Notes under the pieces: model-generated | Told to the model about the DNA's origin: nothing | Database searches by the model: none | The model's input: only the letters and a program-made list of their open reading frames with translations | Program-made: the position numbers and the translations under genes | Shown: positions 7,510 to 15,876 of the stretch, piece after piece | Position numbering within the stretch: the first letter of the stretch is position 1 | How the letters are laid out: every line of letters starts with the position of its first letter | From: Caldithrix sp. RBG_13_44_9 | GTDB lineage: Bacteria > Calditrichota > Calditrichia > RBG-13-44-9 | NCBI GenBank assembly: GCA_001771055.1 | Contig: MESS01000133.1 | Location: forward strand, 4,222 to 20,489 | Direction of reading: 5' to 3' | DNA: 16,268 bases

Positions 7510-7680
7510 GGGGTAGAGTATTGTGGATACTGGCCTTCTGCAGGAGCAAGCAATCACCTGGATCATTACGGTAACCTGAAGGTCAATGATATAATACAGG
7601 CAGAAAAAGCAGGGTTTTTCAAACCATTGGATATTATATTTAGACCAGAAAAAGTGATGATTAGAAATAAAACTACATAA
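7510..7680 (+). pseudogene. Coding-like remnant of an unidentified gene (C-terminal end)
   Basis: From 7510 to the TAA at 7678-7680 one frame stays open for 56 codons without any start codon near its beginning; a TGA at 7507 closes it on the left. The translation (for example CGYWPSAGASNHLDHYGNL, later VNDIIQAEKAGFF and DIIFRPEKV) reads like a folded protein's C-terminus rather than random sequence. I do not recognise the family. It lies between the orphan terminator and the lipoprotein gene at 7774. A remnant of a decayed gene is the best reading. Confidence 0.35.
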
Positions 7681-7773
7681 AGGTAATTTTAAACATCAGT
7701 GACACAAGTTAATTAGAAGAATACCGATAACTTATATGACTGGATTTATGCGACCATAAACACAGGAAAAAGT

Positions 7774-9204
7774 ATGAAACTTCATGGTAAACAAATGTTC
7801 AGGCTCCTGATCATATTCCTGGCATTTTCAATGGTATTATTCAGTTGTGCTCATAAGCAGGCCTATAAGAAAGCCCTGGAATTTGAAAAAGTCGGGCGTT
7901 ATGTAGAGTCAGCCGAGAAAGATCTGGAAGCGCTGGATAAAAAATCGGATTTTACCGATGCCAAATCTCATTTAACCTTTATCGCTCCCAAAGCTTATGA
8001 AGAGTTGCTCAACCAATCGGAAAACTTCGAAAAGGACTCTCAATGGATTGAGGCGGTAGGATCATGGAAGCATCTGGAAATCCTGCTGAACCGCTTTCAA
8101 CGGCAGCAAATAATCCTGACCACAGTGGATGTGAAAACCCGGATCTCACAGGCTATTGAAAAAGGCACCATTTATTATTATACCACTGCCAGTGGTTATT
8201 TTCAGAGCGGGCAATACCTGGAAGCGGTGGATCTCTACCAGAAGGTATTACAACTAAACAGCAATTATTTAGATACCCGGCAAAAAATCTGGGAAGGTTA
8301 TAGTCGATTGGGAGATCAGAAACTCCAGCTCAAAGATTATGAAACTGCTATTTCCCATTATCAATCGGCCCTGGAATTTGCCGAAAATAAAATATCCACT
8401 AATATCGCCATTGCCGAGGCCTATTACCGCTGGGCAGAGGATTTCGCTCAAAACAACAACTTCCGGGAAGCCACTGAAAGATACGAGAGCGCATTGGCGG
8501 CTGTCCCTAACTACCGTGATTCTGAGCAGCGGCGTAAAGAAGTCTATGCTAAAGCAGTGAAACGGGTGGCGGTGCTGCCCTTTAAAAATAGTTCCAGCTT
8601 TAAAACTGATTACAGCAGTCTGTTGACTGAGCTCTTTTTGAATGAATGCATCAAAGCCAATCTCAAATACACTTCTTTTATTGACCGGGAAAATCTGGCC
8701 ATTATTCTCGAGGAACATAAATTAGCAATGGCTGGAGTGGTGGATCCAGAGAAAGCGGCAGAAATCGGGAAACTGGAAGGCATCCATTATTTCATCTCCG
8801 GAACTGTCTCGCAAATTTCTCAGCAGAACAGCCCGGCGTCTTTTGTCGATAAAAGTTTTGAAAAAACCTATACTGAAAAGGACACCTCCGGAAAAGATAT
8901 TCAAAAAATTCAACTGCTTAATTATAAAGAATATAAAGCTTCACGCTCTGTTCAGATTACCGCCAGTTTTCAAATCGTAGACGTAGAAACCGGTCAATAC
9001 ATTGCCGGAGATACTTTTTCTGAGAATAAAATGGACGAAGCTAATTGGATCCGTTACAGCGGTAATCTCGACGATTTACCAAGGGATAAACGTAATCTGG
9101 TCAGTCAGCCAACCGAACCGAAATCAGCAGATTTTTTAATAAATGAGGGAATTCAGACGCTGGCCCCTAAGATGAACAAGAAAATGCAGGAATTTTTCAA
9201 ATAG
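7774..9204 (+). CDS. Lipoprotein with TPRs and a CsgG/TolB-like C-terminal domain
   Basis: A 476-residue predicted lipoprotein. The signal peptide ends in the lipobox LFSC with Cys25. Helical TPR-type repeats extend from about 28 to 258 (clear units at YFQSGQYLEAVDLYQKVLQL and KLQLKDYETAISHYQSALEF). From about 262 the protein becomes alpha/beta with KRVAVLPFKNSS, then LTELFLNECIK and FIDRENLAIILEEHKL, the pattern of the CsgG/FlgO/TolB-N-like fold, through GIHYFISGTVSQI and SVQITASFQIVDVETGQYI. CsgG-like domains serve outer-membrane secretion or assembly, but the pore-forming hairpins of true CsgG are not evident, so a periplasmic adaptor is more likely. AGGA lies 6 nt before the ATG. It has no close plus-strand neighbour and appears monocistronic; no terminator is evident after it. 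Confidence 0.8.
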   Translation: MKLHGKQMFRLLIIFLAFSMVLFSCAHKQAYKKALEFEKVGRYVESAEKDLEALDKKSDFTDAKSHLTFIAPKAYEELLNQSENFEKDSQWIEAVGSWKHLEILLNRFQRQQIILTTVDVKTRISQAIEKGTIYYYTTASGYFQSGQYLEAVDLYQKVLQLNSNYLDTRQKIWEGYSRLGDQKLQLKDYETAISHYQSALEFAENKISTNIAIAEAYYRWAEDFAQNNNFREATERYESALAAVPNYRDSEQRRKEVYAKAVKRVAVLPFKNSSSFKTDYSSLLTELFLNECIKANLKYTSFIDRENLAIILEEHKLAMAGVVDPEKAAEIGKLEGIHYFISGTVSQISQQNSPASFVDKSFEKTYTEKDTSGKDIQKIQLLNYKEYKASRSVQITASFQIVDVETGQYIAGDTFSENKMDEANWIRYSGNLDDLPRDKRNLVSQPTEPKSADFLINEGIQTLAPKMNKKMQEFFK

Positions 9205-9553
9205 AACCGGGAACGTAAACAGATTGAACTCTGTTCCAAATATTCAGCCCTTTTAAAATACTGTAAGATTTTTCTACTCCCCAGCAGGCTTTCAGACCTA
9301 CTAATGAGCCTGGATGGTTAGTCTATTTTTATAGGAATCGCTGAGTATTTGAACAAAATATACCTGAGGTGATTGAAATCTATGCCTGCAGCCTGCCCGC
9401 TGCCCAGCTTTAGACGGGGTGCCAGACGGGCGTCCTGACGGAAGCAACCTATGAAAATTATTGTGTTTTTAAAATTCCTTCCGTCAGTAGCCTGTCAAGT
9501 TTCCCGCTAAGGCGGGATCGGAATGTCTATCTGGGCTATTTTTCAGAAATTTC
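9205..9553. other. Gene-free spacer with two inverted repeats
   Basis: No gene is supported here. A 10-bp inverted repeat (CTGACGGAAG at 9435-9444, CTTCCGTCAG at 9478-9487) is separated by 33 AT-rich bases. Next to it is a compact hairpin TCCCGC-TAAG-GCGGGA (9502-9517). A weaker CAGGCT/AGCCTG pair lies at 9284-9312. They look like pieces of intergenic palindromic repeats. None has a T-run that would make it a clear terminator for the gene ending at 9204. Confidence 0.5.
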
Positions 9554-9570
9554 TTATGAATATATGTACT
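9554..9570 (+). repeat. 17-bp direct repeat, left copy
   Basis: TTATGAATATATGTACT is identical at 9554-9570 and 10033-10049; the similarity continues weakly (AAGGTTG against CAGGATTG). A partial third copy, TATATGGTACTCAGG, lies near 9788-9802 at the right end of the palindrome array. The copies frame the repeat block. Confidence 0.7.
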
Positions 9571-9611
9571 AAGGTTGAGTATAGCCGAAACCCTGGGAAA
9601 CCTAACTTCAC

Positions 9612-9787
9612 GACCTCGTAGAGGTCAAATTATTGTAGAAAAATCATACCATCCCCCCAGTTTTAATCCTTGTAGAGGATTAATATTTATTTTTGCCTCT
9701 ACGCATAACAACAAATTGTTGATCCTCTACGAGGATCTATTTGAGATATGGGTATTTTTTCTACAATTATGAAACATCTACGATGTT
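9612..9787. repeat. Multi-palindrome intergenic element, copy 2 (five hairpins)
   Basis: Five palindromes of unrelated stem sequence lie in 176 bp: GACCTC-GTA-GAGGTC (9612-9626), TTAATCCTT-GTA-GAGGATTAA (9663-9683, one T-G pair), CAACA-AAT-TGTTG (9709-9721), GATCCTC-TAC-GAGGATC (9721-9737) and AACATC-TAC-GATGTT (9773-9787). An inverted pair ATTGTAGAAAAA (about 9632-9643) and TTTTTTCTACAAT (about 9756-9768) encloses the middle ones. The stems differ from those of the element at 338-531, but the 3-nt centres and the GTAGAAA motif are shared. The frames open across it are not genes. Confidence 0.72.
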
Positions 9788-9880
9788 ATATGGTACTCAG
9801 GCTCCTATAATTGAATCTTTGACCTCGTATACCCGACAGGCAGGTTATTCATTGTCCAATAAACCTTGCGCTTGATTCTA

Positions 9881-9916
9881 CAATAACCAGGTAATAAGGT
9901 CAAAAACTTTTTAATG
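9881..9916 (-). repeat. Short dispersed repeat 'AAAAAGTTTT..CCTTATT', copy a
   Basis: Read on the minus strand this is ATTAAAAAGTTTTTGACCTT followed by ATTACCTGGTTATTG. It closely resembles the plus-strand segment 15877-15910 (both end in TTATTG) and more weakly 10935-10962. An inverted pair GGTTATT (9843-9849) and AATAACC (9882-9888) forms a 7-bp stem with its left part. Confidence 0.4.
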
Positions 9917-10032
9917 TTACTAAGTACTCTTGAATGTAAATTGAGTGACATATTTAAAGTTCTGGAAGCCTTTTGCCTCAGGATAACATTCTGAATAAAT
10001 TTCATATATGTAATGATAATAAATCATAGTAA

Positions 10033-10049
10033 TTATGAATATATGTACT
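10033..10049 (+). repeat. 17-bp direct repeat, right copy
   Basis: Identical to 9554-9570 (TTATGAATATATGTACT), 479 bp further on. Between 10050 and the next gene at 10203 I see only AT-rich sequence and the ribosome site of that gene. Confidence 0.7.
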
Positions 10050-10202
10050 CAGGATTGGATTATTAAAACTTAATTTGTATTCCATTATTTTTGCTAATAA
10101 TTTTAGCCTTCAGCAGGTATTCAATGCCGAACAGTAAAATGGAATACAGATTAGTTTAAGATTTCGCTCTGGTAAACATAGGAATACAAAAGAGGACCTA
10201 AA

Positions 10203-10874
10203 ATGAAACAACTGCTTGAATTTCTAGAAGAAATTAACCAATTGATGTGCGAGGGAGACCTGGATTTAGCCACCAAGCGATTGCGGACCAGGGTAAAAAG
10301 TGAACCCGACAATTGCATGTTCAAGAAAATGTTAGGGGATTTAATATATCTACAGGGACATGTAAAAGAAGCGATAACAATTTTCGAAAAAATAGTCCTC
10401 AAAAATCCAAAATTCACCGCCGCTCTTTACGGTCTGGGGATTGCCTATTACCGGGCCGGGAACCTTGCCAAGGCAATTGAGCAATTTGAGAAGATCATTG
10501 CCATTAATCCCTCCCTGGCGATGGCTTTCTATTGGCAGGGAATATCCTACCGCCATCTGGGCGAGGAAGAAAAGTCAATTGAGGCCTATCGCAAGCTAAT
10601 TGAATTAAGTCCGGATTCTGAGATTGCCAATTATCATCTGGCCGGTGTTTATATGTTCAAGAAAAATTACCGCGAAGCCACTAAATACCTCTCCCATCTG
10701 GCCAAGATCTCCTCGGAAAATGCCGAGGTCTTTTATCGGCTGGGATTGTGCTATCATAATCTGGAATCTTATGAGGCGGCAGTTGAAAATTACAAAAAGG
10801 CCCTGGAGCTGAATCCCGATAATTCACGGTGCCGGGAAATGCTTGACCTGATCATTCATGTCGATGAACCCTGA
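10203..10874 (+). CDS. Cytoplasmic tetratricopeptide repeat protein
   Basis: A 223-residue protein with no signal peptide or membrane segment, almost entirely TPR helices. Five or six units can be seen from about residue 10 to 215, with the consensus Trp/Leu-Gly-Tyr-Ala-Pro pattern clear in AALYGLGIAYYRAGNLAKAI, AMAFYWQGISYRHLGEEEKS and AEVFYRLGLCYHNLESYEAA, each helix pair closed by a xNP or SPD turn. TPR stacks bind partner proteins; the partner cannot be read from sequence. GAGG sits 8 nt before the ATG. The gene stands alone, convergent with the large lipoprotein gene whose stop is 78 bp away, and follows the repeat block at 9554-10049. Confidence 0.85.
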   Translation: MKQLLEFLEEINQLMCEGDLDLATKRLRTRVKSEPDNCMFKKMLGDLIYLQGHVKEAITIFEKIVLKNPKFTAALYGLGIAYYRAGNLAKAIEQFEKIIAINPSLAMAFYWQGISYRHLGEEEKSIEAYRKLIELSPDSEIANYHLAGVYMFKKNYREATKYLSHLAKISSENAEVFYRLGLCYHNLESYEAAVENYKKALELNPDNSRCREMLDLIIHVDEP

Positions 10875-10934
10875 AAAGGGGAAAATCAAATAGCTCCACT
10901 TTCCATATCGGAAGTATAACTAATAAAATAACAG

Positions 10935-10962
10935 GTTAAAAAAGTTTTTCCCTTATTCCTCA
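10935..10962 (+). repeat. Short dispersed repeat, copy b, overlapping a stop codon
   Basis: GTTAAAAAAGTTTTTCCCTT followed by ATTCCTCA resembles the segments at 9881-9916 (minus) and 15877-15910. It runs over the last codons and stop (10953) of the minus-strand lipoprotein gene. Being A/T-rich and short, the match could be chance. Confidence 0.3.
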
Positions 10963-13517
10963 CTGAGAGCCAGAGTACTTTCAACCTCTTCATAAGAATG
11001 GAAGGTAATATCCGGAAAACCGTTTCCATTCTCATCTGTCACCCGCAGATAAAAGCCCCAGTCAAGATCGGTGTTCGTCACTTTCACTAATAGTTTATTA
11101 AAGCCGGGATGTAACAGGACGGTGACCAGATCACGGTCGATCCTGGCGGATTCTTTTAGATAATGCTGCCAGATCTGGGCATTATTTAACCATAATTTAC
11201 AACCCTCATCGGAACCGAAGCGGATCTGCACGATACGTTCGTCCGGGGATTTAATATATACCAGGGCATATCCTACTGACCAGCTATGACGCTTAAATAG
11301 CGCCCGAAGATCCAGATACCCATCAAATTTACCATCATTCCCCGTTTGCCAGCGGATATCCTTTCCCCTGCTCCGATACATGCTAGTCATCTCAATTTTA
11401 TTCTCCGGGGGGTAAGAAAATTGGAAACCGGAATGATCTTCGTAGGCAAATGGACCGATCACACTCCAATCCGATTCTAGGGGTGAACCCAATTCCTGAT
11501 AGATTTGTTGAATCCTGGACATTTCATTCAACCTCTGGCTATTTCTGGCCTGGGAAAATCTGGTGAGATTTTTCATAGAATTTCGTTTTAACATCTCTGC
11601 CTGTTTTAGAAAGCGAGCCGATATATTATTTTCAGTCTGAGCCACAGGATCAGCTTCAATGATCTGATTCACATATTTCCAGGTATCCCAGCTAACCTGA
11701 GGATTTTCGCTGATCAGGTTTACATAAGAATCGGCGTTTCGGGCAATGCTTTCCCGGGCTTTCTCAATCTTACCATATTTGATGAGCAGAATATCATGGA
11801 TAACATTTACCAGGGTCAGGCTGGCTGCTGGGCCATCTTTTTGCAATTTTTCCAAGAAAGGGATGGTTTCATTTTCTGGTAAGTCTGCAGCTAATAGAAA
11901 TTCGGCCAGATTATTAACATATTCCGGGTCTTTAATCGTTTTATCAAAGTTCTGCTGAAAGAAGGAAAATTTTTCTCTGATAATCTGAACAGCGGACTGG
12001 GTATCGCCGGTACATTTATATATTTCTACCGCCTGCAGGGCAGGATCAATCGAGAACGGGTCGTCCCGGATAACCTTGCGGAGTTCGGCCAGGGCTTCTT
12101 TTACTCTTCCAAACCGCCAGTAAAAAAAGGCCCGATCCTGCTGATAACGAAATTTCCGATCCCTGACATAATCGGAATTTTTTACGTTATCCAGGTATCG
12201 CTTTGCCTCACTGAAATTTCCTGTTTCCACATAGAGATTGGCCAGTCTGGCTGCCAGATAAGGAAAATTCGGCCATTTGTCATAGGCATTTTTCAGCAGT
12301 TGTTCTGCTTCATCAAAACGGCCGGCTCTGATCAATATTTCTGCTTTACTGTCGTAGGGATTCGGTTCATCAGGTGCTAATTCCTGGTATTTATCAAAAT
12401 ACTTAAAGGCTGTGGTAAATTCCCCCCGGGCAGCATATAAATAGCCCATATTGTTATAAGTCAGTTTTTGATTGGGATCCAGCTCCACAATGATCTCATG
12501 CTGTTCAAGGGCACGATCAAGATCGTTGTAATAAAATTGATAAAAAATCGCTAATTCTTTACGAAATGCGAGATTGGTCGGATAACTTTCTACCGCCTGT
12601 TCCAGCAGGCTGATCGCTTCGCCATAATCGCGGTCGATCAATTTTTCATGGATATTCAATCGAAGTTTATCAATGTCCGACAACCTCCATTCGATGGTTT
12701 TCAATTTCTTCAATAATTCTGCTGCTTCTTTGGAAGACCCCCCCTCACGCTTCAGCATCAGCAATTGCAAATAGGCGGCCGCGAAATTGGTATCCAGTTG
12801 CACTGCCTGCCGAAGATATTTTTCGGCCTCATAAACATATAATTTTTCAGAAGATTCCAGGGCTTTGGAATAGGCGCGGAATGCTTCCAGGGAACTGGTC
12901 ATCTGAGCCAGATTCGATTCAGCCCCAGGATCCTGATCCAGCTGTCCGCGGAGATTCTCACGCACCCGAATGGAGAGTTCATTAACCATGGAAAATATTC
13001 TTTCCAGGCTTTCTCCAGTCACCGGTTTCACATTCAGAAGTTTGGAAGTCTGGATATCCCTCATCTCCACATCGATGGTCAACAGTTCATTCTCATAGTA
13101 ATATCTGCCCTTCAGGACCAGCTGTACTTCGGCTTCTCGTGCAATTTTAGCCAATGCATCCAGATCCTGAAAATCTGCTTCAGTCATCCGCAGCTTTTCT
13201 GCGATCTCAATAAAACGACTGGCACTGACCACCTGTAAATAAGGAGACTGCTGCAGGTCAGTGGTCAGCATATCCGTCAAGCCGCGTTTAAGCCAATCCA
13301 GCGAAGCGTCTCCGGTCTCATTTTTAAACAGCAGCACAGCCAAAGAACGCTGCGGTCTGGCTGCAATCTGTAATGTACTGGATGTTTCCTGAGCGGTGTC
13401 TGACCGCCCGCTGCCGGAAGTGGAAATTTTGATTTTCCGCTCACTGTTATTCTCACATCCGAAGAACAGTAAAAAACCGCCGGTTATGAGAACCAGGAAC
13501 CAATTCTTTAACTTCAA
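10953..13517 (-). CDS. Large lipoprotein: TolB-like N-terminal domain, TPR array, C-terminal jelly-roll
   Basis: An 854-residue predicted lipoprotein with lipobox LFFGC (Cys21). After a Ser/Arg linker, residues about 55-195 form a TolB/FlgO/CsgG-like alpha/beta domain (RSLAVLLFKNETGD, LTDMLTTDLQQSPYLQVVSA, VQLVLKGRYYYEN). TPR helices occupy about 205-640 (for example LTYNNMGYLYAARGEFTTAF). The C-terminus (about 690-840) is a beta-sandwich of the kind found in carbohydrate-binding modules: SDWSVIGPF, VQIRFGSDEGCKLWLNN, GFNKLLVKVTN. The start is uncommon: TTG at 13517 has GAGG 5 nt upstream, whereas the in-frame GTG at 13523 lies inside that site. An envelope scaffold that binds glycans or proteins is plausible. 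It is downstream of and co-directional with the PP2C gene, but a 227-bp gap suggests its own promoter. Confidence 0.82.
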   Translation of the reverse strand: MKLKNWFLVLITGGFLLFFGCENNSERKIKISTSGSGRSDTAQETSSTLQIAARPQRSLAVLLFKNETGDASLDWLKRGLTDMLTTDLQQSPYLQVVSASRFIEIAEKLRMTEADFQDLDALAKIAREAEVQLVLKGRYYYENELLTIDVEMRDIQTSKLLNVKPVTGESLERIFSMVNELSIRVRENLRGQLDQDPGAESNLAQMTSSLEAFRAYSKALESSEKLYVYEAEKYLRQAVQLDTNFAAAYLQLLMLKREGGSSKEAAELLKKLKTIEWRLSDIDKLRLNIHEKLIDRDYGEAISLLEQAVESYPTNLAFRKELAIFYQFYYNDLDRALEQHEIIVELDPNQKLTYNNMGYLYAARGEFTTAFKYFDKYQELAPDEPNPYDSKAEILIRAGRFDEAEQLLKNAYDKWPNFPYLAARLANLYVETGNFSEAKRYLDNVKNSDYVRDRKFRYQQDRAFFYWRFGRVKEALAELRKVIRDDPFSIDPALQAVEIYKCTGDTQSAVQIIREKFSFFQQNFDKTIKDPEYVNNLAEFLLAADLPENETIPFLEKLQKDGPAASLTLVNVIHDILLIKYGKIEKARESIARNADSYVNLISENPQVSWDTWKYVNQIIEADPVAQTENNISARFLKQAEMLKRNSMKNLTRFSQARNSQRLNEMSRIQQIYQELGSPLESDWSVIGPFAYEDHSGFQFSYPPENKIEMTSMYRSRGKDIRWQTGNDGKFDGYLDLRALFKRHSWSVGYALVYIKSPDERIVQIRFGSDEGCKLWLNNAQIWQHYLKESARIDRDLVTVLLHPGFNKLLVKVTNTDLDWGFYLRVTDENGNGFPDITFHSYEEVESTLALSEE

Positions 13518-13744
13518 TTTCACCTCAGAGAAAGATGGTCAATTTTACGAATTCGCAAACATTAAGTTACTGATTTTAAATAATAATATGCTATTTGTTT
13601 GATCGTAAAAATTTCTGCTAAAATGTTTTCGCTATTCTCCTTATGATAACCTCGCTCAACGGTCGAACACGTCAACCACAAACCGGAAAACAAAGTACCT
13701 CGGGCACATATTATATATTCTAAATCCAGATGAATAACCTCCTA

Positions 13745-15694
13745 TTAAACTTCACATCTGATAATAATCGTGGTGATGTCATCATTTTGTGGTTGCCCGT
13801 CCATAAATTTTTCCAGCGAAACCATAAGCTCTTTTCTTTGTACCAGACAATTTTTCTGCGCATGAGTCAGAAGAACCTCAACCATTCTCTCTTCCCCGAA
13901 TTCTTCATAGGATCGATTCATCGCTTCTACCACTCCGTCGGTGAAGAAAACCAGGGTATCTCCAGGAGAAAGCGGCAAAATGACTTCCTCAATTTTCTGC
14001 TGAAACAGCTTTCCCGGATCCAGGCCCAGTCCGATCCCGGAAGGGGTGAGAAATTGATAGGTATTCGCAGAATTTATATATAACAGAGAATTATGACCCG
14101 CCCTGGCAAAAGTAATCTTTTGAGCTGAGCCATCCAGTATCCCATAAATCATGCTCACGAACAGATGACGGTCAACATTTAAATGGAGATAATGATTGAG
14201 CTGGCCGAGCAGTTCAGCCGGAGAGTGTTGACGGCCGGTTAATTGAAGCATCATTCCTTTAATTTCGGCCATGTAGAAGGAGGCGGAGGTCCCCTTGCCG
14301 CTCACATCGGCAATCACGATCCCCCAGCGGTTATCACCCAGATCAAAAAAATCAAAATAATCTCCTCCTACCTCCTGGGCAGAACGGCAGAATCCGTCAA
14401 TCTGGAATCCCGATATTTCCGGCATCCTGGCAGGGAGGAGTTTCTGCTGAACCTCACGGGCAATTTCCAGTTCTCGCTGGAGACGTTCTTTTTCCCGCTG
14501 ATCTTCATACAGCAGGGCATTTTCCAAAGCCAAAACTCCCTGGCTGGCTAACAGAACCGCAAAATGCTGCTGTTTAGGATCGAAACTGCTTTGATTTTCT
14601 GGCAGGGTAAAAAAGAGCAAACCAAGCAGATCCTCTTTGACGATCAATGGCACTACCAATCCATCCCGGTCTTCCGGACGATAGCGCAGGGCATGATGAA
14701 TATATTCCGGGGTAGAGCGAACCATGAACCCATTTACCTGCTGTCTTAAAAAATCTTTTATTTTCAATGAGATAAGGAGTGCTGGAAAATGATCCGGTCC
14801 ATCCCCGGCAACGGTAATTTCGTAATAGGTATTGGATTGGTCACGATTTCTAATGTAAAGACGGGCGGCTGAGGCACCAATGGCAGCCCCGATCTGTTCA
14901 CGCACTAAATTGGCCAGATCGGTGAGAATGAATTTAGCTCCGAGCTCACTGCCCAATTTTTCTATGATATTCCGTTCTTTCAGCCCTTCCACCATCTGGT
15001 TAAAATTTTGGGCTAATTCGCCAATCTCATCGCTGGTTTCAATTTTGATTTTTTGCTCCAGATTCCCGGCGGCTACTGCGGTCATTGCGGCACTTAATCG
15101 TTCCAGCGGAGCGGTGAGTTTACCGCTGACAAAAACAGCGGCGGTGGTAAAGACAATAAAGAAGAACACTGCCAGTCCGATATTCAATCTGATGGAATTC
15201 TGTAACTGATCGTTGATCTGAATCAATGAAAAACCTACATGCACGCTGCCCAGGACCCGTTCCCCGGCCTGGATATTTACCCGCTGGGTGTTCAGATCCG
15301 GCTGACTCTCTTTGGCAATCTCCCCGGAATCCAATTGCTTGACAATCCGGGCGGTTATCCGGGAGGATTGATAAGATGGCATTTGACCTTCTATCAGATC
15401 GGAATTCAGGGCATGGGATCTCAACAAATTGCGATCATCATATATGGCGATATAAACAATATCTCTATTCAATGAGACCAGCTGAGAAATATAATTTTGA
15501 TAGACTGCCCAATCCTGCCGGTCCAGCAGCTGCATGGTGGCGATCCCCTCGGCAATACGCCGCATTTGGGACTCAACCGCCGTTCGTTTGGAATTGATTT
15601 CACGGATGGTAAACAGGTAAGTAATAGTGATCATAATGATCGTTACCAGCACCGTGGAGAGCAAAATAAATTTTTTTCGCAGCGTACTTTTCAC
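13745..15694 (-). CDS. Membrane PP2C (RsbU/SpoIIE-type) serine phosphatase with HAMP and GAF-like domains
   Basis: A 649-residue sensor phosphatase. Transmembrane helices at about 9-28 and 172-192 flank an extracytoplasmic sensor region of about 140 residues. HAMP follows (about 193-245, including DEIGELAQNFNQM), then a GAF-like domain (about 260-415), a coiled linker with REVQQKLLP, and the PP2C/SpoIIE domain (about 435-647). The metal-binding motifs are intact: EVGGDYFDF near 441, DVSGKG near 463, FFTDGVVEA near 582 and DDITTI near the end, so it should be active. Family members dephosphorylate a STAS anti-anti-sigma protein in partner switching; no STAS or RsbW-type gene is in the window. 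GTG at 15694 was chosen because AAGG lies 8 nt upstream, while a TTG 54 bases further upstream has no ribosome site and would prefix the first membrane helix with an odd stretch. Confidence 0.88.
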   Translation of the reverse strand: MKSTLRKKFILLSTVLVTIIMITITYLFTIREINSKRTAVESQMRRIAEGIATMQLLDRQDWAVYQNYISQLVSLNRDIVYIAIYDDRNLLRSHALNSDLIEGQMPSYQSSRITARIVKQLDSGEIAKESQPDLNTQRVNIQAGERVLGSVHVGFSLIQINDQLQNSIRLNIGLAVFFFIVFTTAAVFVSGKLTAPLERLSAAMTAVAAGNLEQKIKIETSDEIGELAQNFNQMVEGLKERNIIEKLGSELGAKFILTDLANLVREQIGAAIGASAARLYIRNRDQSNTYYEITVAGDGPDHFPALLISLKIKDFLRQQVNGFMVRSTPEYIHHALRYRPEDRDGLVVPLIVKEDLLGLLFFTLPENQSSFDPKQQHFAVLLASQGVLALENALLYEDQREKERLQRELEIAREVQQKLLPARMPEISGFQIDGFCRSAQEVGGDYFDFFDLGDNRWGIVIADVSGKGTSASFYMAEIKGMMLQLTGRQHSPAELLGQLNHYLHLNVDRHLFVSMIYGILDGSAQKITFARAGHNSLLYINSANTYQFLTPSGIGLGLDPGKLFQQKIEEVILPLSPGDTLVFFTDGVVEAMNRSYEEFGEERMVEVLLTHAQKNCLVQRKELMVSLEKFMDGQPQNDDITTIIIRCEV

Positions 15695-15794
15695 TTTGAA
15701 AACCTTGAAAGTGGAAGGAAAATTTACTATGAAAAATTTAGCTATCAAACGATATTACTATTTAAATTGTTTCAATATATTGCCCTACTTTTGT

Positions 15795-15876
15795 CCAATA
15801 TAAGGTTTTGGTAGATATTGAAGGTCAATATGGATTACAAAGATTTCAGCTTTGCTAAAAATTAGCAATATCAATC
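15795..15876 (+). repeat. Diverged direct repeat, left copy
   Basis: CCAATATAAGGTTTTGGTAG begins a unit of about 80 bp that recurs, clearly diverged, at 15934-16038. Shared landmarks in order are TAAGGTTTTGGTAG, TATTGAAG, GGRTTAC, TTTCAGCTTT, CTAAA and TTAGCAA. The right copy can form a hairpin (TAAGGTTT with AAACCTTA); in this copy the stem has decayed. The stretch from 15695 to 15794 is an AT-rich leader of the phosphatase gene with no clear promoter. Confidence 0.65.

Noticed and set aside
9435..9487. Inverted repeat as ends of an insertion sequence
   Set aside because: Only 33 bases lie between the arms, with no coding capacity and no flanking target duplication.
338..9787. CRISPR array as an explanation of the palindromic clusters
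   Set aside because: The hairpins differ in sequence, spacing is irregular, there are no identical repeats and no cas genes.
9575..10005. Open frames of 65 and 66 codons on both strands in the large gene-free block
   Set aside because: Both overlap repeat structures, lack good ribosome sites and have unusual composition. The minus frame contains TTATCCTGAGGC, reminiscent of a widespread intergenic repeat.
13544..13559. Near-palindrome TTTACGAATTCGCAAA upstream of the large lipoprotein gene as an operator
   Set aside because: It has a mismatch, is built around a common GAATTC core, and no convincing promoter elements frame it.
15695..15748. Extension of the phosphatase to a TTG codon at 15748
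   Set aside because: No ribosome site precedes the TTG, and the 18 added residues are a hydrophobic, unlikely prefix to the first membrane helix.
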